The translations under genes were made by a program, and so were the position numbers. A model generated the notes under the pieces. It saw only the letters and a program-made list of their open reading frames with translations, ran no database searches and was not told the origin of the DNA. A DNA stretch of 64,000 nucleotides from Polyangiaceae bacterium (lineage in GTDB: Bacteria; Myxococcota_A; Polyangia; Polyangiales; Polyangiaceae). The stretch spans positions 62,001 to 126,000 of the forward strand of contig JAJDAH010000477.1 of assembly GCA_029261965.1 (NCBI GenBank), given 5' to 3'. Shown in pieces: positions 33,453-41,406 of this stretch. Numbering within the stretch: the first letter of the stretch is position 1; each line of letters begins with the position of its first letter.

Positions 33453-34168
33453 TGGCCCTCAGGCTGATGACCGGAAGGTGGCTGGCGGCAGGGACGCTCT
33501 GTGCGGTCGCTGGCTGCAGCCAGCAGGGCGACAAGCGCGAGCCGCCGAAGGTGGATCGCGCGCTGCAGCAATACATCCTCAGCACGGTGCCGGGTGATGC
33601 CGGCACCGAAATCACGCGTACGCATCTCGACTTCGAAGGCAAGATCCACCTGGTCGGCTACGAGATCGAACCGGCAGACCGCGTGGCCCTCGGCGGGACA
33701 GTCCAACTCAAAATGTACTGGCGAAGCGTCGCGCCGCTGTCCGACGGATGGCAACTGTTCACGCACGTCGTCGATGGAGCCGGACGACTCGTCCAGAACG
33801 CAGACGAGAACGGCCCGCTCCGCGCCCCAGCGACAAACGCTCAGGGCGAGCGCACGCAAAAGCTGCCGCCCAGTGACTGGGAGCCGGGCAATGTCTACGT
33901 CGACGAGCAGTCGATCGAGATCCCCGCCAACGTGAAGTCCGAATACGTTGCCATCGCCGTTGGGATCTGGCGCTACAAGCACCGCAAGGACGCCGATGGT
34001 GGGGCTCTCGAACCCATCGACATGCGTCTGAAGGTAACGAGTGGGCCGTCCGACGGACAGGAGCGGGGGATCGTCGCCAAGTTACGAACCGATTACCGGC
34101 GTCCCGCCCCGGCCCCGGCCCCGGAAAAAGAGCCAGAGGAGCCGGCTGCGGCGGCTCCGCAAGGATGA
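33452..34168 (+). CDS. Lipoprotein with a single beta-sandwich domain (paired with next gene)
   Basis: 238 residues, ATG overlapping the ffh stop (an in-frame GTG lies 3 bases earlier). The signal ends at AVAGC. The domain (about 40-185) contains LKMYWRSVAPLSDGW, LFTHVVDGAGRLVQNADENG and VYVDEQSIEIP, a pattern shared with the N-terminal domain of the next gene and with the ligand-binding beta sandwich found at the end of some membrane glycosyltransferases. A carbohydrate- or lipid-binding role is inference. The C-terminal tail is Pro/Glu/Ala-rich. Confidence 0.7.
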   Translation: MALRLMTGRWLAAGTLCAVAGCSQQGDKREPPKVDRALQQYILSTVPGDAGTEITRTHLDFEGKIHLVGYEIEPADRVALGGTVQLKMYWRSVAPLSDGWQLFTHVVDGAGRLVQNADENGPLRAPATNAQGERTQKLPPSDWEPGNVYVDEQSIEIPANVKSEYVAIAVGIWRYKHRKDADGGALEPIDMRLKVTSGPSDGQERGIVAKLRTDYRRPAPAPAPEKEPEEPAAAAPQG

Positions 34169-34182
34169 ACGGAGGAAACCCC

Positions 34183-35640
34183 ATGCGCCGTATCGCTACA
34201 ATTGCGCTCTCGACCGTGTTGGCCACCGCCTGCGTCGGTGGCTCCAAGGAAGTGAACGAGACGGACAAGGCCCGGCTTGCTGCCTTCGTCTTGGACAAGG
34301 AGCCAGCCATCGCGCACAAGCGCGAGATCAACTTCGAGGACAAGATCCGCTTGCTCGGATACAAAACCGAGCCAAAAGGAGCTGTTCGTCCGGGCCAGAA
34401 GGTGAAAGTCACCTTGTACTGGAAGGTCGACAAGGCGCTAGGCGAGGAAGGGTGGAACCTGTTCACCCACGTGCTCGATGGAGCTGGCGAACGCATTCTC
34501 AACATCGACAACGTCGGCCCGCTTCGTGAATGGAGAGAGACCCGGCAGGTGATGTGGCCGAGCTCGTGGAAGGTGGGCAAGGTCTATGTCGACGAGCAGG
34601 AATTCACGGTTCCGCGCACCGTGAAAACCAACAAGATTCAGATCGTCACAGGCCTCTGGAAGGACGCCAAACGGCTCAAGATCACCAAGGGCCCGAACGC
34701 CGGAGAAAATCGCGCCCTCGTCGCGGCCTTGCCGACGACCGCGGCGCCCGCCGCGCCGAGCAAGGTGGTCACTCGAGCGCCGCTCATTCGAGTCGACAAG
34801 CTCGAAAAAGACTCGAAAATCAAGATCGACGGCAAGCTCGACGACGACGCCTGGAAAAGCGCTCCTTCAACCGGCGCGTTCGTCGACGTCAAGACGGGCC
34901 GACCGAATTCGAGCTTCCCGGTGAAAGGGTCGGCGAAGCTTCTGTGGGACGACGAGGCGTTCTACATCGGCTTCGACATCAAGGATCCCGACATCATCGG
35001 AGGGTTCAAAGCGACTGACGTCGACCCGCACCTCTGGACGAAAGACACCGTCGAGATCATGATCGATCCAGACGGCGACGGCGACAATCGCGACTACTAC
35101 GAGATTCAGATCAACCCGCAGAACCTCGTCTTCGACTCGCAGTTCGACGAGTACAACAAGCCGCGAAAGGAACCGAACGGTCCTTTCGGACACCAGGATT
35201 GGTCCGCGAAGCTCGAGAGCGCCGTCACCGTCACCGGAACACTCGACAAACCCGGAGACAAGGACACCGGCTACGTCGTCGAGGCCAAGATCCCTTGGAA
35301 GTCGTTCGGCAAAGCCAAAAAGACCCCACCCGAGCTCGGACAAACGTGGCGCATGAACTTCTACGCCATGCAGAACAATTCCGGAGTCGCGTGGTCTCCC
35401 ATTCTCAATCAAGGCAACTTCCACAAGGCGTCGCGATTCGGAAAGGTGCTGTGGGCTGAAAAAGGCTGGAAAGAGCCCATTCCTGCCCCACCATCGAGCG
35501 CTTCGGCGGTACCCGCGGGGAGTGGCCAAGTCCCGCCGCCTCCGGTATCCGGCAAGAAGACGATCATCCCACAGCCAAAGCTCGACCCGAGCAAGCTGCC
35601 TAGGCTAAAACTACCGAGCGGTGGTCCAAAAGCGAAGTGA
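34183..35640 (+). CDS. Lipoprotein with beta-sandwich plus CBM9-like domain
   Basis: 485 residues. ATG 34183 is chosen over ATG 34165 because GGAGG lies 7 bases upstream of it. Lipobox ATAC. Residues 25-170 repeat the domain of the preceding lipoprotein (LFTHVLDGAGERILNIDNVG, VYVDEQEF). Residues 200-430 match a family 9 carbohydrate-binding-like domain: IDGKLDDDAWKSA, AKLLWDDEAFYIGFDIKDPDI, TKDTVEIMIDPDGDGDNRDYYEIQ and WRMNFY. The DPDGDGDNRDY segment is a plausible Ca site. The tail is Pro-rich. It probably binds polysaccharide at the cell surface. Confidence 0.8.
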   Translation: MRRIATIALSTVLATACVGGSKEVNETDKARLAAFVLDKEPAIAHKREINFEDKIRLLGYKTEPKGAVRPGQKVKVTLYWKVDKALGEEGWNLFTHVLDGAGERILNIDNVGPLREWRETRQVMWPSSWKVGKVYVDEQEFTVPRTVKTNKIQIVTGLWKDAKRLKITKGPNAGENRALVAALPTTAAPAAPSKVVTRAPLIRVDKLEKDSKIKIDGKLDDDAWKSAPSTGAFVDVKTGRPNSSFPVKGSAKLLWDDEAFYIGFDIKDPDIIGGFKATDVDPHLWTKDTVEIMIDPDGDGDNRDYYEIQINPQNLVFDSQFDEYNKPRKEPNGPFGHQDWSAKLESAVTVTGTLDKPGDKDTGYVVEAKIPWKSFGKAKKTPPELGQTWRMNFYAMQNNSGVAWSPILNQGNFHKASRFGKVLWAEKGWKEPIPAPPSSASAVPAGSGQVPPPPVSGKKTIIPQPKLDPSKLPRLKLPSGGPKAK

Positions 35641-36706
35641 GCTGAAGCGCGCGGCGGCGACATTGGCCGCCCTCGGTCTCGTCACATTCGCCGTCCCCGC
35701 CGCGGCTCAAACTCAGGGGTTCAACCCGGGCAGGGCCGACGCGGAGAAGGCCCGCGAGCTGGCTGCCCAAGGCAACTGCGGCGCTGCCCTGACTCGCTTC
35801 GACACCGCCGTGGTGCGCTTGCGGACGGACCCAACGGTTCGACGCGACCGGGGTAAGTGCCACGACCAGCTCGGCAATCCGATGCCGGCCATCGAAGACT
35901 ACCGCGCATATCTCTCGATGGCGCCCAACGCTCCAGACGCTTTCAAGATCCGCCAGAGGCTCGACGCGCTCGAGAGCGAGCACCTGAGCCCCGCGGTCGC
36001 GCCGGACCACGATCGAGACGGTCGCAAAGAGGACATCAAGACGCCGCAGGATCTCGAGGATCCGTTCGCCATCGAAGACCCGAACGCAAAGAAAGCTGAA
36101 CTGGACGACGAGTACGACCCGGTGGTGCGAGTGCCGGCGCGAGGATGGCTGCTCGGCCCCTACCTCGGATGGCGCAAGTGGGAGAACGACGGCCCCAACT
36201 TCAACGACACGCTCTCTTTCGGCGCCATCGTCGGCTACGCGTACCGCCGAGGCGCCGAATTCGAGTTTCGCGGCGCGTACCTCAAGACGAAATCCGAATC
36301 GAGCTTTGGAGGCGCATCAGGCTTCGGGATCAGCGCTGCGCACTATTGGAAAGTCGGCCTCAATCGAACTCGAACTCTCGAGCTGATGCTGGGTGCCGGC
36401 TTCGGTTTCGAGCGCCAGGAAACGAGCGGCCTCGGGCTCACTTTCAACTTCTTTCTGGGACGCCTCAACCCGATGTTGCGGTGGGCGGTCACGCCGGCGA
36501 TCACTCTGCAAGGCGGCCCCGAGGTCGGGGGTGGCGCCGTCAAAGCCGATGTGGCTGGCGGCGCCAGTGCGAGCGCCGAAGAAGTACTTTACTACGGCAT
36601 CGCGATCGCAGCGCTCTGGCGGTTCGGCGTCGGCTCAGGCGACGATCGACACGACACGGTCGATCCCGACGAGCCGCTCGAAGAAGAGGATCTCTGGGAC
36701 GACTAG
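35621..36706 (+). CDS. TPR-like plus outer-membrane beta-barrel protein
   Basis: 361 residues. The GTG start overlaps the preceding lipoprotein by 20 bases. Signal peptide to about residue 29 (PAAAQ). Residues 35-115 form TPR-like helices with one Cys pair; an acidic linker contains a DHDRDGRKED segment. Residues 165-345 alternate aromatic and small residues in a way that suggests an 8- to 10-strand outer-membrane barrel (GPYLGWRKW, IVGYAYRRGAEFEFRGAYL, GISAAHYWKVGLN, MLRWAVTPAITLQGGPEVGGG). It ends with an acidic tail. An envelope role is likely. Confidence 0.68.
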   Translation: MVQKRSELKRAAATLAALGLVTFAVPAAAQTQGFNPGRADAEKARELAAQGNCGAALTRFDTAVVRLRTDPTVRRDRGKCHDQLGNPMPAIEDYRAYLSMAPNAPDAFKIRQRLDALESEHLSPAVAPDHDRDGRKEDIKTPQDLEDPFAIEDPNAKKAELDDEYDPVVRVPARGWLLGPYLGWRKWENDGPNFNDTLSFGAIVGYAYRRGAEFEFRGAYLKTKSESSFGGASGFGISAAHYWKVGLNRTRTLELMLGAGFGFERQETSGLGLTFNFFLGRLNPMLRWAVTPAITLQGGPEVGGGAVKADVAGGASASAEEVLYYGIAIAALWRFGVGSGDDRHDTVDPDEPLEEEDLWDD

Positions 36707-37131
36707 AGCTTGTAGGTGCGACGAAGCTCGGCTTCGAGCGTCGCGCAGTCTTCCGCGAGTGATTTCGCTCGGGCGAGTTGTGTCTCGCTCTGCCTCAGAA
36801 GCTCGAGAGCTCCGTCGTCCGCGGCGTCGGCCGACAACGCAGCCTTCACCGCCCGAAGTGCTTCGAGCGCGCGGACGTGGCGCTCGTACGCTTCCGCACA
36901 GAGCGTCTTGAGCCGGCAGACGTCCTCGGACCGACATTCGGTCGCCTTGAGCGCAGATAGCCATTGCGGCTTCGCGTCGTTGGGCGCCTGGCGAAGCGCC
37001 TCGACCGCGCGAGTGACTCGGTCGGCCTCGGTCGTCGTGCGGGCCGCCTCGCGGCTACAAGCCCCAACCGGTAATGCCAGCGCCCACGAAAGCACCACCG
37101 CGGGGTGGAGCGCCCGAGGGCCCGACTTCAA
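36703..37131 (-). CDS. Small helical lipoprotein
   Basis: 142 residues. Lipobox LPVGAC with Cys near residue 25. The mature part is largely helical, with four Cys in the middle (ATECRSEDVCRLKTLCAEAY, later EDCATLE), so disulfide-linked helices are likely. Unknown function. It overlaps the zinc-ribbon gene upstream by 4 bases (ATGA) and is convergent with the barrel protein. Confidence 0.62.
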   Translation of the reverse strand: MKSGPRALHPAVVLSWALALPVGACSREAARTTTEADRVTRAVEALRQAPNDAKPQWLSALKATECRSEDVCRLKTLCAEAYERHVRALEALRAVKAALSADAADDGALELLRQSETQLARAKSLAEDCATLEAELRRTYKL

Positions 37132-37661
37132 TCGGCGGCCTTCGGGGGCGGGCCCATTTGGATCCGCTCGCCGATGTACGCGCCGATGAGAGTGAAAACC
37201 ACACCGAGAACCGACATCAAAAAGTACATGAAGCCCGGCATCGTCTTCACGGTCTGGCTACCGAACAACAAGAAAGCCGTCGGGATAGCCACCAGGAACA
37301 CGGCCACTACCGGTTCGATGAACGTTTTTCCTGGCGAGATCAAGCCGATGAGCATCCCACCGGTGAACCAGACCGGAACGGCTACCAGCATGCCGGCGGA
37401 TCCTTCGAAGTCGAATATCGGGATGACCATGGGCAGGCCCATGATGATCGCCGCGGAGAGCACGCCATGGATGAGGATCGAAATCGCGAACCACGAAACG
37501 CTGAAGCCTTCCTGCTGATATCGCCTTTCGAGCTCCTCTTGGCGCGTGAGCGATCTCTTGAGGTCCTCGATCTTGGCGCCGCAGGAAACACAGCGATTGT
37601 TCGGCAGCGGCGTCGAGTTCTTGAAACCACAGGACGGGCAGATGATGTGATTCGGGGCCAT
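37128..37661 (-). CDS. Zinc-ribbon membrane protein
   Basis: 177 residues. An N-terminal zinc ribbon (CPSCGFKN, CVSCGAK) and a charged helix are followed by four hydrophobic segments (about 55-75, 85-105, 115-135, 145-165). The ribbon would face the cytosol. This plan is frequent in uncharacterised myxobacterial proteins. A GAGGAG Shine-Dalgarno supports ATG 37661. It heads a two-gene unit with the small lipoprotein. Confidence 0.7.
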   Translation of the reverse strand: MAPNHIICPSCGFKNSTPLPNNRCVSCGAKIEDLKRSLTRQEELERRYQQEGFSVSWFAISILIHGVLSAAIIMGLPMVIPIFDFEGSAGMLVAVPVWFTGGMLIGLISPGKTFIEPVVAVFLVAIPTAFLLFGSQTVKTMPGFMYFLMSVLGVVFTLIGAYIGERIQMGPPPKAAD

Positions 37662-37708
37662 GAATCTCCTCGCGCCCGAGCGTAGCCTACCCCACCGGGT
37701 TCCGAAAA

Positions 37709-37725
37709 CCCCTCGGCGCGAGGGG
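37709..37725. repeat. Inverted repeat CCCCTC-N5-GAGGGG in a 226-base gap
   Basis: A six-pair GC hairpin upstream of the zinc-ribbon gene on its 5' side. It could be a terminator remnant or a regulator site. The rest of the gap 37662-37887 shows nothing I can name. Confidence 0.4.
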
Positions 37726-37887
37726 GGACATGGGATGCGCTGGCACCAAATCCGCGGTATTTAGCCCCATGCGGAACGCTCACCCCGCCGGACCCCACAC
37801 GGCCGGGCGGAACCTCGGTCGGCGAGAGTTGTCGGAGGTTAGGAGCAGCCCCCGCTCGGTCCCCAATCTCGTGAGCGCGTACGACCG

Positions 37888-38535
37888 ATGACCCGCCCCG
37901 ATCCCGCCGTCGATCTCCCGCTCGGGCTTCCGGCCGAAGGCGCTCCCGACCCGGATCTGTCGGATCTACCTGAGCCCCGGCGGCCCTACCGACGCCTGAC
38001 GCTCGGGGCGATGACCCTGACAGCGGTGTTGTCTCTCTTGGTGGCGTTCAGCGTGCGAAGCCAGGTGACCTATGCGCTCGAAAGCGGCCCTCCGGTGGAG
38101 CTCGGCAACCTCGCGCACCTCGAACCGACGGCGGAGCTGGAGAACCGGTGGGCTCATGGGGAGGCGCTGCTCGGAAGTGTGGGGGCGGTTCGCTACGGAC
38201 GTCCGCTCGACGGCGATAGCTTCCGACTAGCGCCGGTCGCGGGGAACGACGACATCTGGGTGGAGATTCGTGTTCCTAGAGGACTCGAAGGTCCTCGATT
38301 CGTGCCGCCAACATCGTTCGTCGGTCGTTTGGTACCCGTGGCCAAAGCCGGCTTGGGGCACGACGCCCTGACGAAGGCCTCGTCGCACATGCCGGAGGGT
38401 GCGTGGTTGTTGGTCGACGGCGACGCGCCATCGACCTCGCGATGGTCGCTCGGGATTGTCGCGCTGCTGCTCCTGTTCGCTGCATTCAACGTTTGGGGCA
38501 TGACGCGCATCCTCCGCCCCGTAAAGGATGGCTGA
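37888..38535 (+). CDS. Membrane protein with two helices and a periplasmic domain
   Basis: 215 residues. A Pro-rich cytosolic start, one membrane helix at about 40-58 (LTAVLSLLVAFSV), a periplasmic domain of about 120 residues, and a second helix near the C-terminus (LGIVALLLLFAAFNVW). No family recognised. Its end overlaps thiO by 8 bases, so the two are probably translated together, but no functional link is apparent. Confidence 0.65.
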   Translation: MTRPDPAVDLPLGLPAEGAPDPDLSDLPEPRRPYRRLTLGAMTLTAVLSLLVAFSVRSQVTYALESGPPVELGNLAHLEPTAELENRWAHGEALLGSVGAVRYGRPLDGDSFRLAPVAGNDDIWVEIRVPRGLEGPRFVPPTSFVGRLVPVAKAGLGHDALTKASSHMPEGAWLLVDGDAPSTSRWSLGIVALLLLFAAFNVWGMTRILRPVKDG

Positions 38536-39649
38536 GCGGCAAAAGCGCGCCGACGTCGTCATCGTCGGCGCCGGCGTGATGGGATGCGCCGCGGCCTGGG
38601 AATTGGCGCGGCGCGGTCTCAGTGTCGTCGTGCTCGAAAAGAGCGTGCCCGGCGCCGAAGCATCCAGCGCCGCCGCGGGCATCCTCGGCGCCCAAGTGGA
38701 GGCAAGCGGGCCTGGGCCGATGAGCAAGTTGTCGCTCGCTAGCCGAAGCCGCTTCCCCCGATGGGCGGAATCGTTGGCCGACGCTACCGGGATCGACATC
38801 GAGCTTCGTCGGGTTGGCGTTCTCAAAATCGGCCTCGACCGCAAGAGCTCCGCCGCTTTGGCCGAAGACGCGGTTTGGCAAAAAGCCGCAGGTCTCTCGG
38901 TTCAGCGGGTCCCTCCGAAGCGCGTGCGGGAGCTCGAACCGGCGATAGGCCGGAACGCCGGCGGGGTGTTTTTTCCCGACGACGCGCGCGTCGACCCCCG
39001 CCGTTTTCTTCGAGCCCTCCATATCGCGGCCCTGCGCGCTGGGGCGTCTTTCAAGAGCGGGGTGAACGTTCGCACCGTTGTCACGCGCGCGGGTCGCGCC
39101 ACGGGAGTCGCGCTCGAGGGCGGCGAGGTGATGGCGGCGAAACACGTCGTCGTCGCCGCGGGCAGCTGGACGAGCCAGGTGCAGGGCCTCGACCTCGCCA
39201 AGGACACGGTGCGACCTGCTCGAGGGCAGATAGTCGAGCTCCTTTCGCCAGCCCCGGTGCTCGAGCGCGTCGTCTTCGGCCCTCGTTGCTACCTGGTGCC
39301 CCGCGACGACGGCCGCACCCTCGTCGGCTCGACTCTCGAGTTCGTCGGCTACAGGCGGGAGGTGACCGCCGGCGCGGTGCGCGAGCTGCTCGACGCTGCC
39401 ATCTGCATCGTGCCCACGCTGCGGCACGCGGCACTCAACGACGCGTGGTCGAACTTTCGACCGCATACCGCCGACGAGCTTCCGCTGGTCGGTCCCACGG
39501 CAATCCGCGGCCTCACGCTGGCGACCGGTCACTATCGAAACGGGATTCTGTTGGCGCCAATCACCGCGGAAATTGTTTCGGCGGTCGTCCGCGGGAAAAA
39601 ACCGCCCATCAGCCTCGAGCCCTTTTCGCCGGGCAGATCCCGCGGATAG
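38528..39649 (+). CDS. thiO: Glycine oxidase ThiO-type FAD oxidoreductase
   Basis: 373 residues, DAO family. The FAD-binding Rossmann motif is at the N-terminus (VVIVGAGVMGCAAAWELARRG), with ASSAAAGILGAQ, PARGQIVEL, CYLVPRDDGRTLVGSTLE and a C-terminal LATGHYRNGILLAPITAE block that matches ThiO. ThiO makes iminoglycine for the thiazole part of thiamine. No thiS, thiG or TPP riboswitch lies nearby, so the thiamine role rests on similarity alone. Confidence 0.87.
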   Translation: MAERQKRADVVIVGAGVMGCAAAWELARRGLSVVVLEKSVPGAEASSAAAGILGAQVEASGPGPMSKLSLASRSRFPRWAESLADATGIDIELRRVGVLKIGLDRKSSAALAEDAVWQKAAGLSVQRVPPKRVRELEPAIGRNAGGVFFPDDARVDPRRFLRALHIAALRAGASFKSGVNVRTVVTRAGRATGVALEGGEVMAAKHVVVAAGSWTSQVQGLDLAKDTVRPARGQIVELLSPAPVLERVVFGPRCYLVPRDDGRTLVGSTLEFVGYRREVTAGAVRELLDAAICIVPTLRHAALNDAWSNFRPHTADELPLVGPTAIRGLTLATGHYRNGILLAPITAEIVSAVVRGKKPPISLEPFSPGRSRG

Positions 39650-39724
39650 CCGACGTTCGCGGCGCCGACAGCGAGCCCGCGAGTGCTGGTGGTCACCCGC
39701 GGAAATCACGGCTAAGCCTCGGCC

Positions 39725-40765
39725 GTGGCCGTCACCTACCGAGAGTCCGGGGTCGACATCGACGCCGGGGATCGACTCGTCGAACGCATCAAACCGCTCG
39801 CCCGGGCCACTCGAACCCGAGAAGTGGTCGACGGCATCGGTGGCTTCGCCGGCCTGTGCTCCGTGCCCGGCGACATCGAAGACCCACTCTTGGTGAGCGG
39901 TACCGACGGCGTCGGGACGAAGCTGAAGGTAGCGTTCGCCACGGGCAAGCACGACACGATTGGTCAGGACCTCGTTGCGATGTGCGTCAACGACGTCATC
40001 ACGACAGGTGCGCGTCCGCTTCTATTTCTCGACTACTTCGCGTGCGGCTCGCTCGACGTGGACATCGCCGAAGCGGTCGTTCGTGGGATCGCGGACGGAT
40101 GCCAGCTCGCTGGGTGTGCACTCCTCGGGGGGGAGACCGCGGAGCACCCAGGGATGCTGCCCGACGGCGAGTACGACTTGGCAGGTTTCTCGGTCGGCGT
40201 CGTTTCTCGGAAAAGTGTGCTCGGGCCGCACCGAGTCCAAGCCGGCGACGCGCTGGTCGCGGTCGCCTCGAGTGGGCTGCACTCGAACGGCTATTCGCTC
40301 GCCCGCCACGTGTTCGAAAAAGAAATGAAGCTCGGCTACGGCGACCACGTCGACGAGCTGGGCGGGAGCGTCGGGGCGACGTTGCTCACCCCGACTCGCA
40401 TCTACGCCAAAGCCACCCGAGCCCTCTGTTCGGACCTTGGCGCCGGATTGCACGCTCTGTGTCACATCACCGGCGGCGGCATCGTCGGCAACTTGCCGCG
40501 GGTGCTACCCCGGGGCACCCGCGCGAGCCTCGAGCTTCCACGGGATCGGCCTGCGGTTTTCGACGTGATCGAAAAAGCGGGACCGGTCGAGGTAGACGAG
40601 ATGCGACGCACGTTCAACCTAGGGGTCGGGCTTGTCGCCATCGTCAGCGCCGAAGCCGCCGACTCCGCGGTCCAGTCCTTGCAAGACGCTGGGGAAAAAG
40701 CGTGGCGTTTCGGTGAGCTGGAAAACACGCCCGCTGACAGCCCGCCAACGGTTTCGATCCGCTAG
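39725..40765 (+). CDS. purM: Phosphoribosylformylglycinamidine cyclo-ligase
   Basis: 346 residues. Converts FGAM to AIR with ATP, step five of purine synthesis. Motifs: TYRESGVDIDAGDRLVERI at the start, LVSGTDGVGTKLKVAF, DLVAMCVNDVITTGARPLLFLDYFA, LLGGETAEHPGM and HITGGGIVGNLPRVLP. GTG start; a TAAGCC hexamer at 39713-39718 lies 6 bases upstream. purN follows after 11 bases. Confidence 0.96.
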   Translation: MAVTYRESGVDIDAGDRLVERIKPLARATRTREVVDGIGGFAGLCSVPGDIEDPLLVSGTDGVGTKLKVAFATGKHDTIGQDLVAMCVNDVITTGARPLLFLDYFACGSLDVDIAEAVVRGIADGCQLAGCALLGGETAEHPGMLPDGEYDLAGFSVGVVSRKSVLGPHRVQAGDALVAVASSGLHSNGYSLARHVFEKEMKLGYGDHVDELGGSVGATLLTPTRIYAKATRALCSDLGAGLHALCHITGGGIVGNLPRVLPRGTRASLELPRDRPAVFDVIEKAGPVEVDEMRRTFNLGVGLVAIVSAEAADSAVQSLQDAGEKAWRFGELENTPADSPPTVSIR

Positions 40766-40768
40766 TGT
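40763..40768 (+). promoter_or_regulatory. -10-like TAGTGT before purN
   Basis: TAGTGT spans the end of purM and lies 8 bases before GTG 40777. It could give an internal leaderless purN transcript, or it may be chance since the TAG in it is the purM stop. Confidence 0.25.
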
Positions 40769-40776
40769 CCTAGCCG

Positions 40777-41406
40777 GTGGCAAAGCTCGCGCTCGGCGTC
40801 TTGGTGTCCGGAAGCGGCACGAATCTTCAGGCGATCTTGGATGCGATTCAGGACGGATCGCTCGACGCCATGATCCGCCTCGTCGTCTCGAACAAAGCTG
40901 ATGCCTACGCCCTGACCCGCGCCGAGCGCGCAGGGGTCCAGACCAAGACGATCCCACACAAGTCGTTCGACTCGCGCGAAGCCTTCGACCAGGCCGTCGT
41001 GGACTCGCTCCGCGACGCCGGTGTGGATTGGATCGTGCTCGCGGGATTCATGCGGCTCATCACACCGGTATTCCTGCGAGCGTTTCCGTGGCGAGTCATC
41101 AACATCCACCCCGCCCTCTTGCCGGCATTCCCAGGCGTGCGCGCTGCGGAACAAGCGGTGGCGTACGGCGTCAAAATCAGCGGTTGCACCGTGCATCTCG
41201 TCGACGAGGGCACGGACACCGGGCCGATCATCGCGCAGCGTACCGTCATCGTGCACGAGGGAGACAGCGCCGACACACTGCAGGCCCGGATCCACGAACA
41301 AGAGCATCAAATCTTGGTCGAGGTGTTGCGATGGATCGCCAGCGACCGAGTCACGGTCCAGGCGGGTGACGGCGACCAGCGCGCGCGGGTGAAGGTTCGA
41401 GAATGA
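40777..41406 (+). CDS. purN: Phosphoribosylglycinamide formyltransferase
   Basis: 209 residues. Transfers a formyl group from 10-formyl-THF to GAR, step three of purine synthesis. Motifs: LVSGSGTNLQAILDAI (phosphate binding), VVSNKADAYALTRAE, DWIVLAGFMRLITPVFL, and the catalytic segment VINIHPALLPAFPG with Asn and His, followed by GCTVHLVDEGTDTGPII with the catalytic Asp. It overlaps the next oxidoreductase gene by 4 bases. Confidence 0.95.
   Translation: MAKLALGVLVSGSGTNLQAILDAIQDGSLDAMIRLVVSNKADAYALTRAERAGVQTKTIPHKSFDSREAFDQAVVDSLRDAGVDWIVLAGFMRLITPVFLRAFPWRVINIHPALLPAFPGVRAAEQAVAYGVKISGCTVHLVDEGTDTGPIIAQRTVIVHEGDSADTLQARIHEQEHQILVEVLRWIASDRVTVQAGDGDQRARVKVRE

Noticed and set aside
37738-37758. 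TGGCAC followed by a possible -12 element as a sigma-54 promoter
   Set aside because: The second half reads CCGCG where GC with flanking T/A is required, and spacing does not fit.
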